Assembly: GCF_900302475.1 (NCBI RefSeq)
Contig: NZ_OMOQ01000001.1
Location: 310,001-374,000, forward strand
Direction of reading: 5' to 3'
Length of the DNA stretch: 64,000 nucleotides
Origin: Defluviimonas aquaemixtae
GTDB taxonomy: Bacteria; Pseudomonadota; Alphaproteobacteria; Rhodobacterales; Rhodobacteraceae
Positions 10,473 to 17,163 of the stretch are shown in pieces; within the stretch, counting starts at the first letter, position 1, and each line of letters begins with the position of its first letter. The position numbers were made by a program, and so were the translations under genes. The notes beneath the pieces are model-generated. The model had not been told where the DNA came from, made no database searches, and saw only the letters and a program-made list of their open reading frames with translations.

Positions 10473-11066
10473 ATGGAAGGCGGACGACATGATGCAGCGA
10501 TGAGGCGGACCGTCGACAGTACCTATGTCTTGTGGGCGCTTCTGGCGCTCCCGGCAGTTTGGTTCCTCGCCGAGCGGTTCGTCCTACACGGCAAGGTCGC
10601 TTTTGTCCCTTGGACGGGGATTCTGTCCTGCTGGTTTCTGATCCTCGCAATGGCGGTGACACCGCTGCAGCTCATTTTCGGGCCGCTTCCGTGGCTCAAG
10701 AGGCGGCGGCGCTATTTCGGCGTGGCGAGCTTCGGCTACGCGTTCCTTCACCTGTTCTTCTGGATGATCAATGCCAACATGGGCGCCCTCATCCGCTCGT
10801 TCACGCGAACGGAAATCCTGACCGGCTGGGTTGCGATGGCGGTGATGACAGTGCTGGCGGCGACGTCCTACGATGGGGCTGTCAGGACGCTCGGGCCGAA
10901 ATGGAAGACGATCCAGCGCTGGATCTACCCGATGGCGGTACTGACGCTTGTTCATTGGGTGATGACGACGGATCACCTGATGGACGTGGTGATCTACTGC
11001 GGGCCCCTGGTCGTCCTCTATGTCTGGCGCGTCTGGCGCTACCAGAGCCGGCTCCGCAAGGCGTGA
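10473..11066 (+). CDS. MsrQ/YedZ-like ferric-reductase-fold membrane protein
   Basis: A 197-residue protein with about six transmembrane helices and the layout of the ferric-reductase-like haem domain: FGYAFLHLFFWM (first haem His), then WKTIQRWIYPMAVLTLVHWVMTTDH (two more His). In the family these ligate b-type haem, and MsrQ passes electrons to periplasmic MsrP. No msrP lies in the window. It starts 9 bp after the UGM-like flavoprotein stop, so the two are probably one transcript. An in-frame ATG at 10500 (MRRTVDSTY) is an alternative start and gives a more typical N-terminus. Neither site has a strong Shine-Dalgarno. Confidence 0.75.
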   Translation: MEGGRHDAAMRRTVDSTYVLWALLALPAVWFLAERFVLHGKVAFVPWTGILSCWFLILAMAVTPLQLIFGPLPWLKRRRRYFGVASFGYAFLHLFFWMINANMGALIRSFTRTEILTGWVAMAVMTVLAATSYDGAVRTLGPKWKTIQRWIYPMAVLTLVHWVMTTDHLMDVVIYCGPLVVLYVWRVWRYQSRLRKA

Positions 11067-11075
11067 GGATCGGTC

Positions 11076-11183
11076 TTAGATCGCGGCCCAGTCGGTGAAC
11101 TTCCAGACCACGCGTGGCGGGCGCGGCTGCCGGTCCCCCGGTCGGGGCTGCTGGACGGGTGGGTTCGGGGCTTGGCGGTGCAT
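11076..11183 (-). CDS. Pro/Arg-rich 35-residue small protein
   Basis: The ATG at 11183 is preceded by GAAGGAGGAAGAG, an essentially perfect ribosome binding site at good spacing. The frame encodes 35 residues, with a Pro/Gln/Arg-rich N-terminal two thirds (MHRQAPNPPVQQPRPG...) and a hydrophobic C-terminus, VVWKFTDWAAI, ending at TAA 11076-11078. It converges on the MsrQ-like gene, 9 bp away. The Shine-Dalgarno argues for a real translated product. I do not recognise the family and claim no function. Confidence 0.6.
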   Translation of the reverse strand: MHRQAPNPPVQQPRPGDRQPRPPRVVWKFTDWAAI

Positions 11184-11537
11184 CTCTTCCTCCTTCGATC
11201 GGGAAAGACATGGGAACCGCGAGGCATGTATCCAGATTTGTGTCAGCCCTCTGGCGAGGTCGTGAGATTCCGTGTGTTCGGCCGGGGTCGCCGAGCGTTC
11301 GGGACCCCGGCTGTAAATACCCTTCGGTCCCTTGGAAAATGTCTTTCTGTAATGGACTCACCCTAGCACGGCCGGGCTGGGCGCGCAGGTCAGGAAAACC
11401 GGAAGATCGGCGGATTTCACGGTTGGAGGGTGAGCCAAACTATTGAAATAAGAGGCTACCACAGAAATCGTTAAGCTCTTTGAAGGAGCTTAGCGGGCAA
11501 TTCGCCCCCGGATCGATACGCGTAGAGCCCGCCGAGG
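11184..11537. other. Intergenic region with a small hairpin
   Basis: There is no convincing gene in these 354 bp. The frames present have poor codon use and no ribosome binding sites. A hairpin at 11470-11494 (GTTAAGCTC paired with GAGCTTAGC, one G-U) lies before the end of the convergent CBU_0592-like gene. It may act as a transcript end but lacks a T-run. The promoter of the 35-residue ORF must also lie here. Confidence 0.4.
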
Positions 11538-11789
11538 TCAGCGGTTCCGGACGTAATTGAAAAGCGCCAGAAGTGCGATCGCGACCCAGAGGACCTCGAT
11601 CAGAATCGCGCCGGCATTCGGGCGGTAGTAGAGCGACCAGAGAATGAGCCCGGCGCCCCCGAGATTCATCAGGTTAAAGGCCGGCAGCCGACCGTCGACC
11701 CAACCGCGCGAGACGGCGAGATAGGCCCCCGCGATGACGAAGGAGCCGACGACGCCAAGCCAGTCGATAAGGGTCATCTCCGCCAGCAT
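11538..11789 (-). CDS. CBU_0592-like small membrane protein
   Basis: An 83-residue protein with three hydrophobic helices (around 8-25, 38-52 and 62-78) and a short basic tail (NYVRNR). The pattern 'W-G-GSF-AYL...G..P.FN-N-G...L.L' matches the uncharacterised CBU_0592-type membrane family. The role is unknown. A second Met at residue 5 (MTLIDWLG) is an alternative start. It is the last of three small minus-strand membrane or envelope-related genes (DUF3309, DUF4342, this one), each with its own ribosome binding site. Confidence 0.65.
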   Translation of the reverse strand: MLAEMTLIDWLGVVGSFVIAGAYLAVSRGWVDGRLPAFNLMNLGGAGLILWSLYYRPNAGAILIEVLWVAIALLALFNYVRNR

Positions 11790-11840
11790 GGGCGCAGTGT
11801 GCGGGCACGCCGGGGCGGAGGCAAGACTGGTCGGGCGGCG

Positions 11841-12167
11841 TCAGCCAGCTTCGCCCTCGTCCTTGTCGCGGACGACCTCGATCTTGACCTTGGTCACGAA
11901 GGCGGCAAGTGCGCCGATCACCGCGAGAAGCGGCGCAGCGAGGACGACCGCGCCCCCGGCGATGGCACCGATGGTCAGGGGCACCTCAAGGACGAGATCG
12001 CCGTCAGGCTCGGTGATGCGGATGCGCTTCACCTGGGCGTCGGCGGCGAGTTCCTTGACCCGCGCGACTAGCTGATCGCCCCTCACCTCGATCTCTTCGG
12101 TCCAGCTGCGCCGCTTGTCCGTGCGTTCAGTCGCCGATTGCGGTTCATTGATTTCGGTATCGGGCAT
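11841..12167 (-). CDS. DUF4342 domain protein
   Basis: A 108-residue protein. The core SWTEEIEVRGDQLVARVKELAADAQVKRIRI is followed by LEVPLTIGAIAGGAVVLAAPLLAVIGALAAFVTKV, which is the DUF4342 signature: an amphipathic N-terminal part, a beta strand ending in 'EVPLTIG', and one long hydrophobic segment. The charged tail is KIEVVRDKDEGEAG. The function is unknown; the family is often annotated as a membrane-anchored small protein. I chose ATG 12167 because GGAGAG lies six bases upstream. The longer frame begins in sequence without coding character. Confidence 0.85.
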   Translation of the reverse strand: MPDTEINEPQSATERTDKRRSWTEEIEVRGDQLVARVKELAADAQVKRIRITEPDGDLVLEVPLTIGAIAGGAVVLAAPLLAVIGALAAFVTKVKIEVVRDKDEGEAG

Positions 12168-12276
12168 CGGATTCTCTCCGGTCTGAAAATGGAATGCGCT
12201 GATCATGGGCGGTGCCGCCCGCGCCTGCACTGACACTGATCAAGTCGGGCAAGCGACCGTCGCACGTTTGGCGCCG

Positions 12277-12429
12277 CTAGAGGCGGCCCAGGAGCGCGAG
12301 GATCAGGATGATGACCAGGATCGTGCCGATCACGCCCGAGGGCATGTAGCCCCAGCCGCGCGAATAGCCCCAGGTCGGCAGCGCGCCGATGAGAAGCAGG
12401 ATCAGGATGATCAGAAGAATCGTGGACAT
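12277..12429 (-). CDS. DUF3309 small hydrophobic protein
   Basis: This 50-residue protein, MSTILLIILILLLIGALP followed by WGYSRGWGYMPSGVIG and a second Leu/Ile helix ending LALLGRL, is a textbook DUF3309 member. It has two membrane helices around a Trp/Tyr/Gly-rich turn. It is too short for most ORF cut-offs. ATG 12429 has AAAGGG about six bases upstream. The function is unknown. Its neighbours are other small membrane proteins of the same strand. Confidence 0.88.
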   Translation of the reverse strand: MSTILLIILILLLIGALPTWGYSRGWGYMPSGVIGTILVIILILALLGRL

Positions 12430-12820
12430 GGGAGCCCTTTCAAGGTTGAGCGATATGCCGGGATAACGCAGTCGTGAGCAGGCGGTTCCCGAGAGCTGCG
12501 CGGGTGACGGGATCAGAGTCGTTGATCCGGCGGCGGCCCGGCACGTGGCAGGGGCGAATCCGTTCGGGCGCCGAATCGTTCGGACGCGCGGCGGGGATGC
12601 CGCGCGGGGGGTGGGACTGTTCAAGGTTCCGCAACAAATGCCCCCGTCTAAGCAGAGATCGTTAGTGCAACCTTAAGGCGTCTTCAAATCGACACCGAAA
12701 TGACGCGTTTCAGGCACATATGCGCCATTTTGCGGACAATTCCTTGATCAAGGCTCAACCTAGGGTAGCAAATGTGGCGGCGAAATCGGAAGGCTACTCA
12801 ACCTGAAGGGGAGAACTGAC
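12430..12820. other. Intergenic region between divergent small genes
   Basis: These 391 bp lie between divergent genes and carry no supported ORF. The half next to the plus-strand gene is AT-richer and contains a perfect 12-bp palindrome, CCTTGATCAAGG, at 12742-12753, followed by CTCAACC. It could be an operator for the 12821 gene, but I cannot assign a regulator. Confidence 0.35.
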
Positions 12821-12994
12821 ATGACGAATTTCACTGAAAAAGCCCGTATCGGACGCACCAACGCCCTGTCCAATCTGCGATACGGCCTTGGCGACGTCGC
12901 GCCCGGCGCCCGCCGCTGGACACAGGTGCGCCACAATCCGGTGACCTTCGTCTCGGGCCGGGCGCGGGCGGGGAGCGCCACAATTCTGGCATGA
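12821..12994 (+). CDS. Conserved-looking 57-residue small basic protein
   Basis: ATG 12821 follows GAAGGGGAGAACTGAC, a strong ribosome binding site. The product begins MTNFTEKARIGRTNALSNLR and continues YGLGDVAPGARRWTQVRHNP..., basic overall and without membrane segments or Cys. The frame ends at TGA 12992-12994, and a textbook intrinsic terminator follows at 13031, so the gene is a self-contained single-gene unit. I do not recognise a named family. Confidence 0.6.
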   Translation: MTNFTEKARIGRTNALSNLRYGLGDVAPGARRWTQVRHNPVTFVSGRARAGSATILA

Positions 12995-13030
12995 TCCGGC
13001 GGCACCGGCCGGTCCAGGGGATGAGAAACG

Positions 13031-13055
13031 GGCGCGCCAAGGGGCGCGCCTTTTT
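13031..13055 (+). terminator. Intrinsic terminator after the 57-residue gene
   Basis: GGCGCGCC (13031-13038) and GGCGCGCC (13043-13050) form a perfect 8-bp GC stem with an AAGG loop, followed directly by TTTTT. It lies 36 bp after the stop of the 57-residue gene. Confidence 0.88.
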
Positions 13056-13179
13056 CGTGTCTGCGCGGCGTCGGCAAGGCGTATGGCATGCGTATGGCAT
13101 CCGTCGGGACAGCCGGGAGGCGAGAATCTCGGCGCGTTCGGGCTCCCCCGCCGCCGGACAGGGCCGGAGGGGGACGCAT

Positions 13180-13611
13180 TCAGGGACCGATCACGCCCTT
13201 CTTCAGGATGATGTTGCCATAAAGCCGGGTCTCTCCGGTCTGGATGACGGCGAAGGCGGCCTTCGCGCGGTCGTAGAAAGCGTGACGCTCGATCCCGGCC
13301 AGGGTCGCGGGCGCATCGGCGACCTCGTTGACGATTGCCTGAAAGTCGCGCACCGCCTCGGGGACCGCGTCGGGGTCGCCGACGACCTGCATCGTGACGG
13401 CCGGGTCATCGACGAAGGTGTCGAGCGGCATCAGCGACAGCACGGCGCGGAGCATGGCGCTGGCGGTCACGCCATCCGCCCGGATGAGAAGCCGGCCCAT
13501 GCTCGTGCCCGGGAAGTTGGCGTCGGCGATGACGATCTCGTCGCCGTGGCCCATCGCGGCGAGCGCGTGGAGCAGGTCGGGCGAGAGGATCGGATCGATG
13601 CCGCGGAGCAT
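13180..13611 (-). CDS. fucU: RbsD/FucU-family sugar mutarotase
   Basis: A 143-residue protein of the RbsD/FucU fold: MLRGIDPILSPDLLHALAAMGHGDEIVIADANFPG carries the conserved His (GHGD) and Asp (DANFP) that act in anomer exchange. The C-terminal Tyr-Gly-Asn-Ile-Ile-Leu-Lys-Lys-Gly is the usual end. FucU interconverts alpha and beta fucose, RbsD alpha and beta ribose or pyranose/furanose. The 'RADG' region and the size favour FucU. No fucose pathway gene is adjacent, so here it is an orphan. It converges on the terminator of the 57-residue gene. Confidence 0.87.
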   Translation of the reverse strand: MLRGIDPILSPDLLHALAAMGHGDEIVIADANFPGTSMGRLLIRADGVTASAMLRAVLSLMPLDTFVDDPAVTMQVVGDPDAVPEAVRDFQAIVNEVADAPATLAGIERHAFYDRAKAAFAVIQTGETRLYGNIILKKGVIGP

Positions 13612-13659
13612 TCGGGGGCTTTCGTTGGGGTCGGGGTATATGAGCGTGGGGGAGCGGGT

Positions 13660-13908
13660 GGGTCAAGGAACCCGGTTGTGCAGTACGGGCGAGATGGGGC
13701 TCGGCCGCCGAGATTATAGGAGCATCACATCCGGGAGGAGGCGGATTACGCGGCGCATGTCCGGTATTGTTGGATCAATCCGGTCAAGCACGGGTTCGCC
13801 GAGCGGGCCGTGGATTGGCCGAACTCATCCATCTGTCGCGACATCTAGCGCGGGTTGGTCGAACCGGAATGGTCCGGATTGGTGCCCGAGGGCGAATTCG
13901 GGGAGTAG
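13660..13908 (+). pseudogene. Remnant of a REP-associated tyrosine transposase (RayT)
   Basis: Reading in one frame from 13660 gives ...GRDGARPPRL*EHHIREEADY, then AAHVRYCWINPVKHGFAERA and VDWPNSSICRDI*RGLVEPEW before a final stop at 13906-13908. This aligns with the C-terminal third of RayT/Y1 transposases (W-E-H-x-I-R-D-E-ADF, Y-x2-x-NPVKHG, W-P-x-SS). The first internal stop (TAG 13717) replaces the invariant Trp codon TGG. A second stop follows 'RDI'. The N-terminal part with the HUH and catalytic Tyr is missing, so the element is dead. Confidence 0.8.
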
Positions 13909-13979
13909 GGTGCGCTTCAGCGCACCGTTATGCCGCGGGGCGGGGTTTCAAGGGCGAGTGTTGCGCTGAAGTGAACCCT
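13907..13979. repeat. REP-like inverted pair after the RayT remnant
   Basis: AGGGTGCGCTTCAGCGCACC (13907-13926) is itself a hairpin (GGTGCGC/GCGCACC). A related copy lies inverted at 13960-13979; read on the minus strand it is AGGGTTCACTTCAGCGCAAC, with 16 of 20 bases the same. The first copy overlaps the stop of the RayT remnant, which is where REP/BIME elements commonly lie. From here to 14188 the DNA has no ORF I can support and becomes AT-richer. Confidence 0.65.
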
Positions 13980-14168
13980 ACGGCTTGCTGCCTACAAGAA
14001 TGCATAGGCATACGTCAGGTGCAGGGCACAACATATTGGTTTCGTTGGAATACGAGTATTCTTCTTGAAGTTGGGGGAGTCTAGTAGTACATTCAAGGTA
14101 CGTCCAAGATGGGTCGCCAAGCGTCCCGGCTTAGATTGTATGGTCTAAAAGCTTGGTCGATTTCCTAC

Positions 14169-14226
14169 TTTGGTGTACCTGACTTTCTATGTATATCTGC
14201 TACCTAGATGAGTCAGGTACACCGGA
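14169..14226 (+). promoter_or_regulatory. Hairpin enclosing the DUF3800 start codon
   Basis: GGTGTACCTGAC (14172-14183) and GTCAGGTACACC (14212-14223) are perfect 12-bp inverted arms. Inner T184-A211 extends the stem, and outer G-U and A-U pairs lengthen it further in RNA. The ATG at 14189 falls in the loop of about 28 nt, and there is no Shine-Dalgarno upstream. The right arm is coding and specifies the conserved ESGTP of the protein. The structure could hide or present the start site. Confidence 0.55.
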
Positions 14227-15076
14227 AACTCCCGGTACATCTTCGCATTTTGTCTTATGCGGTATCGCGCTGCCCGTGGAACATTGGCGCGCAAGTGATC
14301 AAGCAATTACGCAGGTGCTGACTCCCTTCGGCCTTGAGGACACAGAGCTTCACACGGCGTGGATGGCTCGAAAGTACTTCGAACAGAGCTTGGTTCCTGG
14401 GTTTGATGGGCTTTCTTATTCTGAAAGGCGAACAAAAGTGCGCGGACTACGAACAGCGGAGATACTTAAGCTCCAACGCAGTGGTAACGCCAAGAGGCTG
14501 CGCCAGACCAAGAAAAACTACGCAAAAACTGACGCGTACATTCACCTTACTTATTCTGATAGGTGGGGAGTAATTAAGAAGGTAGCTGATACGGTTGCAA
14601 ATTGGGGTAAGGCGCGCCTGTTTGCGGAATGCATAGACAAGGTTCATTTTGATCCGGTTTGGGCCGGGAAGACGGCCGAAGAGCAGGCTTTCGAGCAGGT
14701 GATTTCGCGCTTTCAACAATTCCTTACTAGCGCCGGACCCGGTGGCGACTCTCTGGGAATGATCGTGCACGATAACAACGAAAGCGTCGCCATGAAGCAC
14801 ACGGAACTGATGCGCAAGTACTACGAAACAGGAACCCTTTGGACCAGCGTAGACAAGATAGTTGAAACTCCGCTGTTCGTCGATAGCAGCCTGACGCGCA
14901 TGGTGCAGGTTGCCGATCTTTGTGCATACGCCATTCGTAGGTATCTAGAGAACGACGAAGTCGACCTGTTTCGTCGCATATTCGCGCGCGCGGACCGCTT
15001 GTCCAGCGGCAAGACAGTTGGGGTGCGCCATTTTACCAGCAATGGTTGTGTGTGCGAAGTTTGCAGTACACACTAA
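14189..15076 (+). CDS. DUF3800 domain protein
   Basis: A 295-residue protein opening MYICYLDESGTPETPGTSSHFVLCGIAL, the DUF3800 signature (an RNase H-like first strand with D-E-S-G). Near the C-terminus, VQVADLCAYAIRRYLE carries the second conserved Asp. DUF3800 proteins are presumed nucleases of unknown role and often lie in variable or mobile regions. GC is clearly below the neighbours, and codons such as AGA, TTA and ATA are frequent, which suggests recent transfer. It lies after a RayT remnant and ends directly against the ettA stop with no spacer. The start region is inside a hairpin and lacks a ribosome binding site. Confidence 0.85.
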   Translation: MYICYLDESGTPETPGTSSHFVLCGIALPVEHWRASDQAITQVLTPFGLEDTELHTAWMARKYFEQSLVPGFDGLSYSERRTKVRGLRTAEILKLQRSGNAKRLRQTKKNYAKTDAYIHLTYSDRWGVIKKVADTVANWGKARLFAECIDKVHFDPVWAGKTAEEQAFEQVISRFQQFLTSAGPGGDSLGMIVHDNNESVAMKHTELMRKYYETGTLWTSVDKIVETPLFVDSSLTRMVQVADLCAYAIRRYLENDEVDLFRRIFARADRLSSGKTVGVRHFTSNGCVCEVCSTH

Positions 15077-16732
15077 TCACCTCGTAAACTTCTTATACTT
15101 CACCCGCTTCGGCTCCACCGAATCCGGCCCCAGCCTTCTGATCTTGTCCTCCTCGTAGGCCTCGAAGTTGCCTTCGAACCATTCGATCTTGGCCTCGCCC
15201 TCGAAGGCGAGGATATGGGTGCAGAGGCGGTCCAAAAAGAAGCGGTCGTGGGAGATGATGACGGCGCAGCCGGCGAAGTCGTCGAGGGCGGCTTCGAGGG
15301 CCTGAAGGGTCTCGACGTCGAGGTCGTTCGTGGGTTCGTCGAGGAGGAGGACGTTGCCGCCGGAGCGCAGGAGCTTGGCCATGTGGACGCGGTTGCGTTC
15401 GCCGCCGGACAATAGCCCCACCTTCTTTTGCTGGTCGCCGCCCTTGAAGTTGAAGGCCGAGCAATAGGCGCGGGAGTTCATGGTGACGTCGCCAAGCTCG
15501 ATCTGCTCGGCGCCGCCGGAGATTTCCTCCCACACGGTCTTGCCGCTGTCGAGCGCGTCGCGGGACTGGTCGACATAGGCGAGGCTGACGGTGTCGCCAT
15601 AGGTGATTGTGCCGGTATCGGGCTTTTCCTGGCCCGTGAGCATCCTAAAGAGCGTGGTCTTGCCGGCGCCGTTCGGGCCGATGACGCCGACGATGCCGCC
15701 GGGCGGCAGCGCGAAGGAGAGGTCCTCGATCAGGAGCTTGTCGCCCATGTGCTTCTTCAAGCCCTCGACCTCGATCACCTTGCCGCCCAAACGGGGGCCG
15801 TTCGGGATGATGATCTGGGCGCGGGTGAGTTTTTCGCGTTCGGATTTCGCCGCCATCTCCTCGTAGGCGTTGATCCGGGCCTTCTGCTTGGCCTGCCGGG
15901 CCTTGGCGCCGGCGCGGATCCATTCAAGTTCGCGTTCGAGCACCTTCTGGCGGGACTTGTCCTCGCGCGCCTCGTGCGCGAGCCGCTTGGCCTTCTGTTC
16001 GAGCCAGGCAGAATAGTTGCCCTCGTAGGGGATGCCGCGGCCGCGGTCCAGTTCGAGGATCCAGCCGGTGATGTCGTCGAGGAAGTAGCGGTCGTGGGTG
16101 ACGATGAGGATCGTGCCGCCGTATTCGATGAGGTGCTTCTGGAGCCATGCGATGGTCTCGGCGTCGAGGTGGTTGGTCGGCTCGTCGAGCAGGAGCATGT
16201 CGGGGGCTTCGAGGAGGAGCTTGCAGAGTGCCACGCGGCGGCGTTCGCCGCCCGAGAGGGTGTCGACCTGGGCCTCGTCGGGCGGGCAGCGCAGCGCCTC
16301 CATCGCGACGTCGATCTGCGAATCGAGGTCCCAGAGGTTCTCGGCATCGATCTCGTCCTGGAGCTTGGCCATCTCTTCCGCCGTCTCGTCGGAATAGTTC
16401 ATGGCCAGTTCGTTGTAGCGGTCGAGCTTGCCCTGCTTGGCCTTGACGCCCTCCATGACGTTGCCGCGGACGGAGAGCGCGGGGTCGAGCTCGGGCTCCT
16501 GCGGGAGGTAGCCGACGGTCGCGCCCTTGGCGGCCCAGGCCTCGCCCGAGAAGTCCTTGTCGAGGCCGGCCATGATCCGGAGAAGCGTGGACTTGCCGGC
16601 GCCGTTGACGCCGACGACGCCGATCTTGACGCCGGGGAGGAAGTTCAGGCGGATGTTCTCGAAGAGCTTCTTGCCGCCGGCATAGGCCTTTGAGACGCCG
16701 TCCATGTGATAGACGTATTGATAGGATGCCAT
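15077..16732 (-). CDS. ettA: Energy-dependent translational throttle protein EttA (ABC-F ATPase)
   Basis: A 551-residue ABC-F protein with two ATPase domains. Domain 1 has Walker A GVNGAGKST, signature LSGGERRRVALCKLLL and LLLDEPTNHLD. Domain 2 has GPNGAGKTT, LLSGGERNRVHMAKLL and LLLDEPTNDLD. The charged linker at about 245-310 (EDKSRQKVLERELEWIRAGAKARQAKQKARI) is the P-site tRNA-interaction motif. The length fits EttA, which binds the ribosomal E site and gates the first elongation step by ADP/ATP ratio. I chose ATG 16732 (MASYQYVYHM), with GAGGA upstream, over the longer frame. The gene is convergent with the DUF3800 gene with no gap. Confidence 0.95.
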   Translation of the reverse strand: MASYQYVYHMDGVSKAYAGGKKLFENIRLNFLPGVKIGVVGVNGAGKSTLLRIMAGLDKDFSGEAWAAKGATVGYLPQEPELDPALSVRGNVMEGVKAKQGKLDRYNELAMNYSDETAEEMAKLQDEIDAENLWDLDSQIDVAMEALRCPPDEAQVDTLSGGERRRVALCKLLLEAPDMLLLDEPTNHLDAETIAWLQKHLIEYGGTILIVTHDRYFLDDITGWILELDRGRGIPYEGNYSAWLEQKAKRLAHEAREDKSRQKVLERELEWIRAGAKARQAKQKARINAYEEMAAKSEREKLTRAQIIIPNGPRLGGKVIEVEGLKKHMGDKLLIEDLSFALPPGGIVGVIGPNGAGKTTLFRMLTGQEKPDTGTITYGDTVSLAYVDQSRDALDSGKTVWEEISGGAEQIELGDVTMNSRAYCSAFNFKGGDQQKKVGLLSGGERNRVHMAKLLRSGGNVLLLDEPTNDLDVETLQALEAALDDFAGCAVIISHDRFFLDRLCTHILAFEGEAKIEWFEGNFEAYEEDKIRRLGPDSVEPKRVKYKKFTR

Positions 16733-17055
16733 GGGTGAAGTCCTCTGGGATAAGGGTTTGGCCCTCATCTAGACAAGGCGGGGCGAAAGGGCAATCGCCG
16801 GGCGTGGATGTCGCCGCGCGGCGGCTGTGACGAACGTGCGCGAGGCAGGGCCTTGCGATCAGCCGGGCGGATGTCGGAGCCGGGCTTCGTGCGATATCGC
16901 TTCGGGTGGGGGCGAGCGTCGCGGTGATCCTGGCCGGCACGACAGGGCGCGGGTTGAGGCCGCGCTGGTCAGGGGCGCGGATCGAAGCGGATGTCTGCGC
17001 CGGTCACGGAAACGCTTCGCTAAGATTCGAGATGGCAGGGCTGCAGAACCGATCT
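16733..17055. other. Intergenic region upstream of ettA
   Basis: These 323 bp lie between the ettA start and the end of the ferric-reductase-linked micro-ORF. I see no ORF with a ribosome binding site and no recognisable RNA gene. The part next to ettA presumably holds its promoter. Confidence 0.4.
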
Positions 17056-17163
17056 TCAGCGCAGCGCGAACGCCGCCAGCGCCAGAACGAGGATGGCATT
17101 GATGACCCAGATCGCGAGAGAGATCCGCCGCCGCAAATCCATATGTTTGAACGGATCAGTCAT
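17056..17163 (-). CDS. 35-residue single-pass membrane micro-protein
   Basis: ATG 17163 overlaps the stop of the ferric-reductase-like gene by 8 bp (ATGACTGA), giving tight translational coupling. The product has a basic N-terminus (MTDPFKHMDLRRR) and one clear membrane helix (ISLAIWVINAILVLALAAFAL), ending R-stop. Positive-inside topology predicts N-in, C-out. Its position as last cistron after a haem-flavin membrane reductase suggests a small accessory or assembly subunit, but this is inference. Confidence 0.6.
   Translation of the reverse strand: MTDPFKHMDLRRRISLAIWVINAILVLALAAFALR

Noticed and set aside
11114..11446. Plus-strand 110-codon frame after the MsrQ-like gene
   Set aside because: No ribosome binding site and poor codon use; it runs opposite the better-supported 35-residue minus-strand ORF.
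12745..12759. TTGATCAAGGCTCAA as an FNR-type site
   Set aside because: The FNR/FnrL site is 14 bp (TTGAT-N4-ATCAA); here the spacing is one base too long and the right half-site is imperfect.
15428..16693. A 421-codon plus-strand frame opposite ettA
   Set aside because: Antisense shadow of the ABC-F ATPase, with no independent motif.
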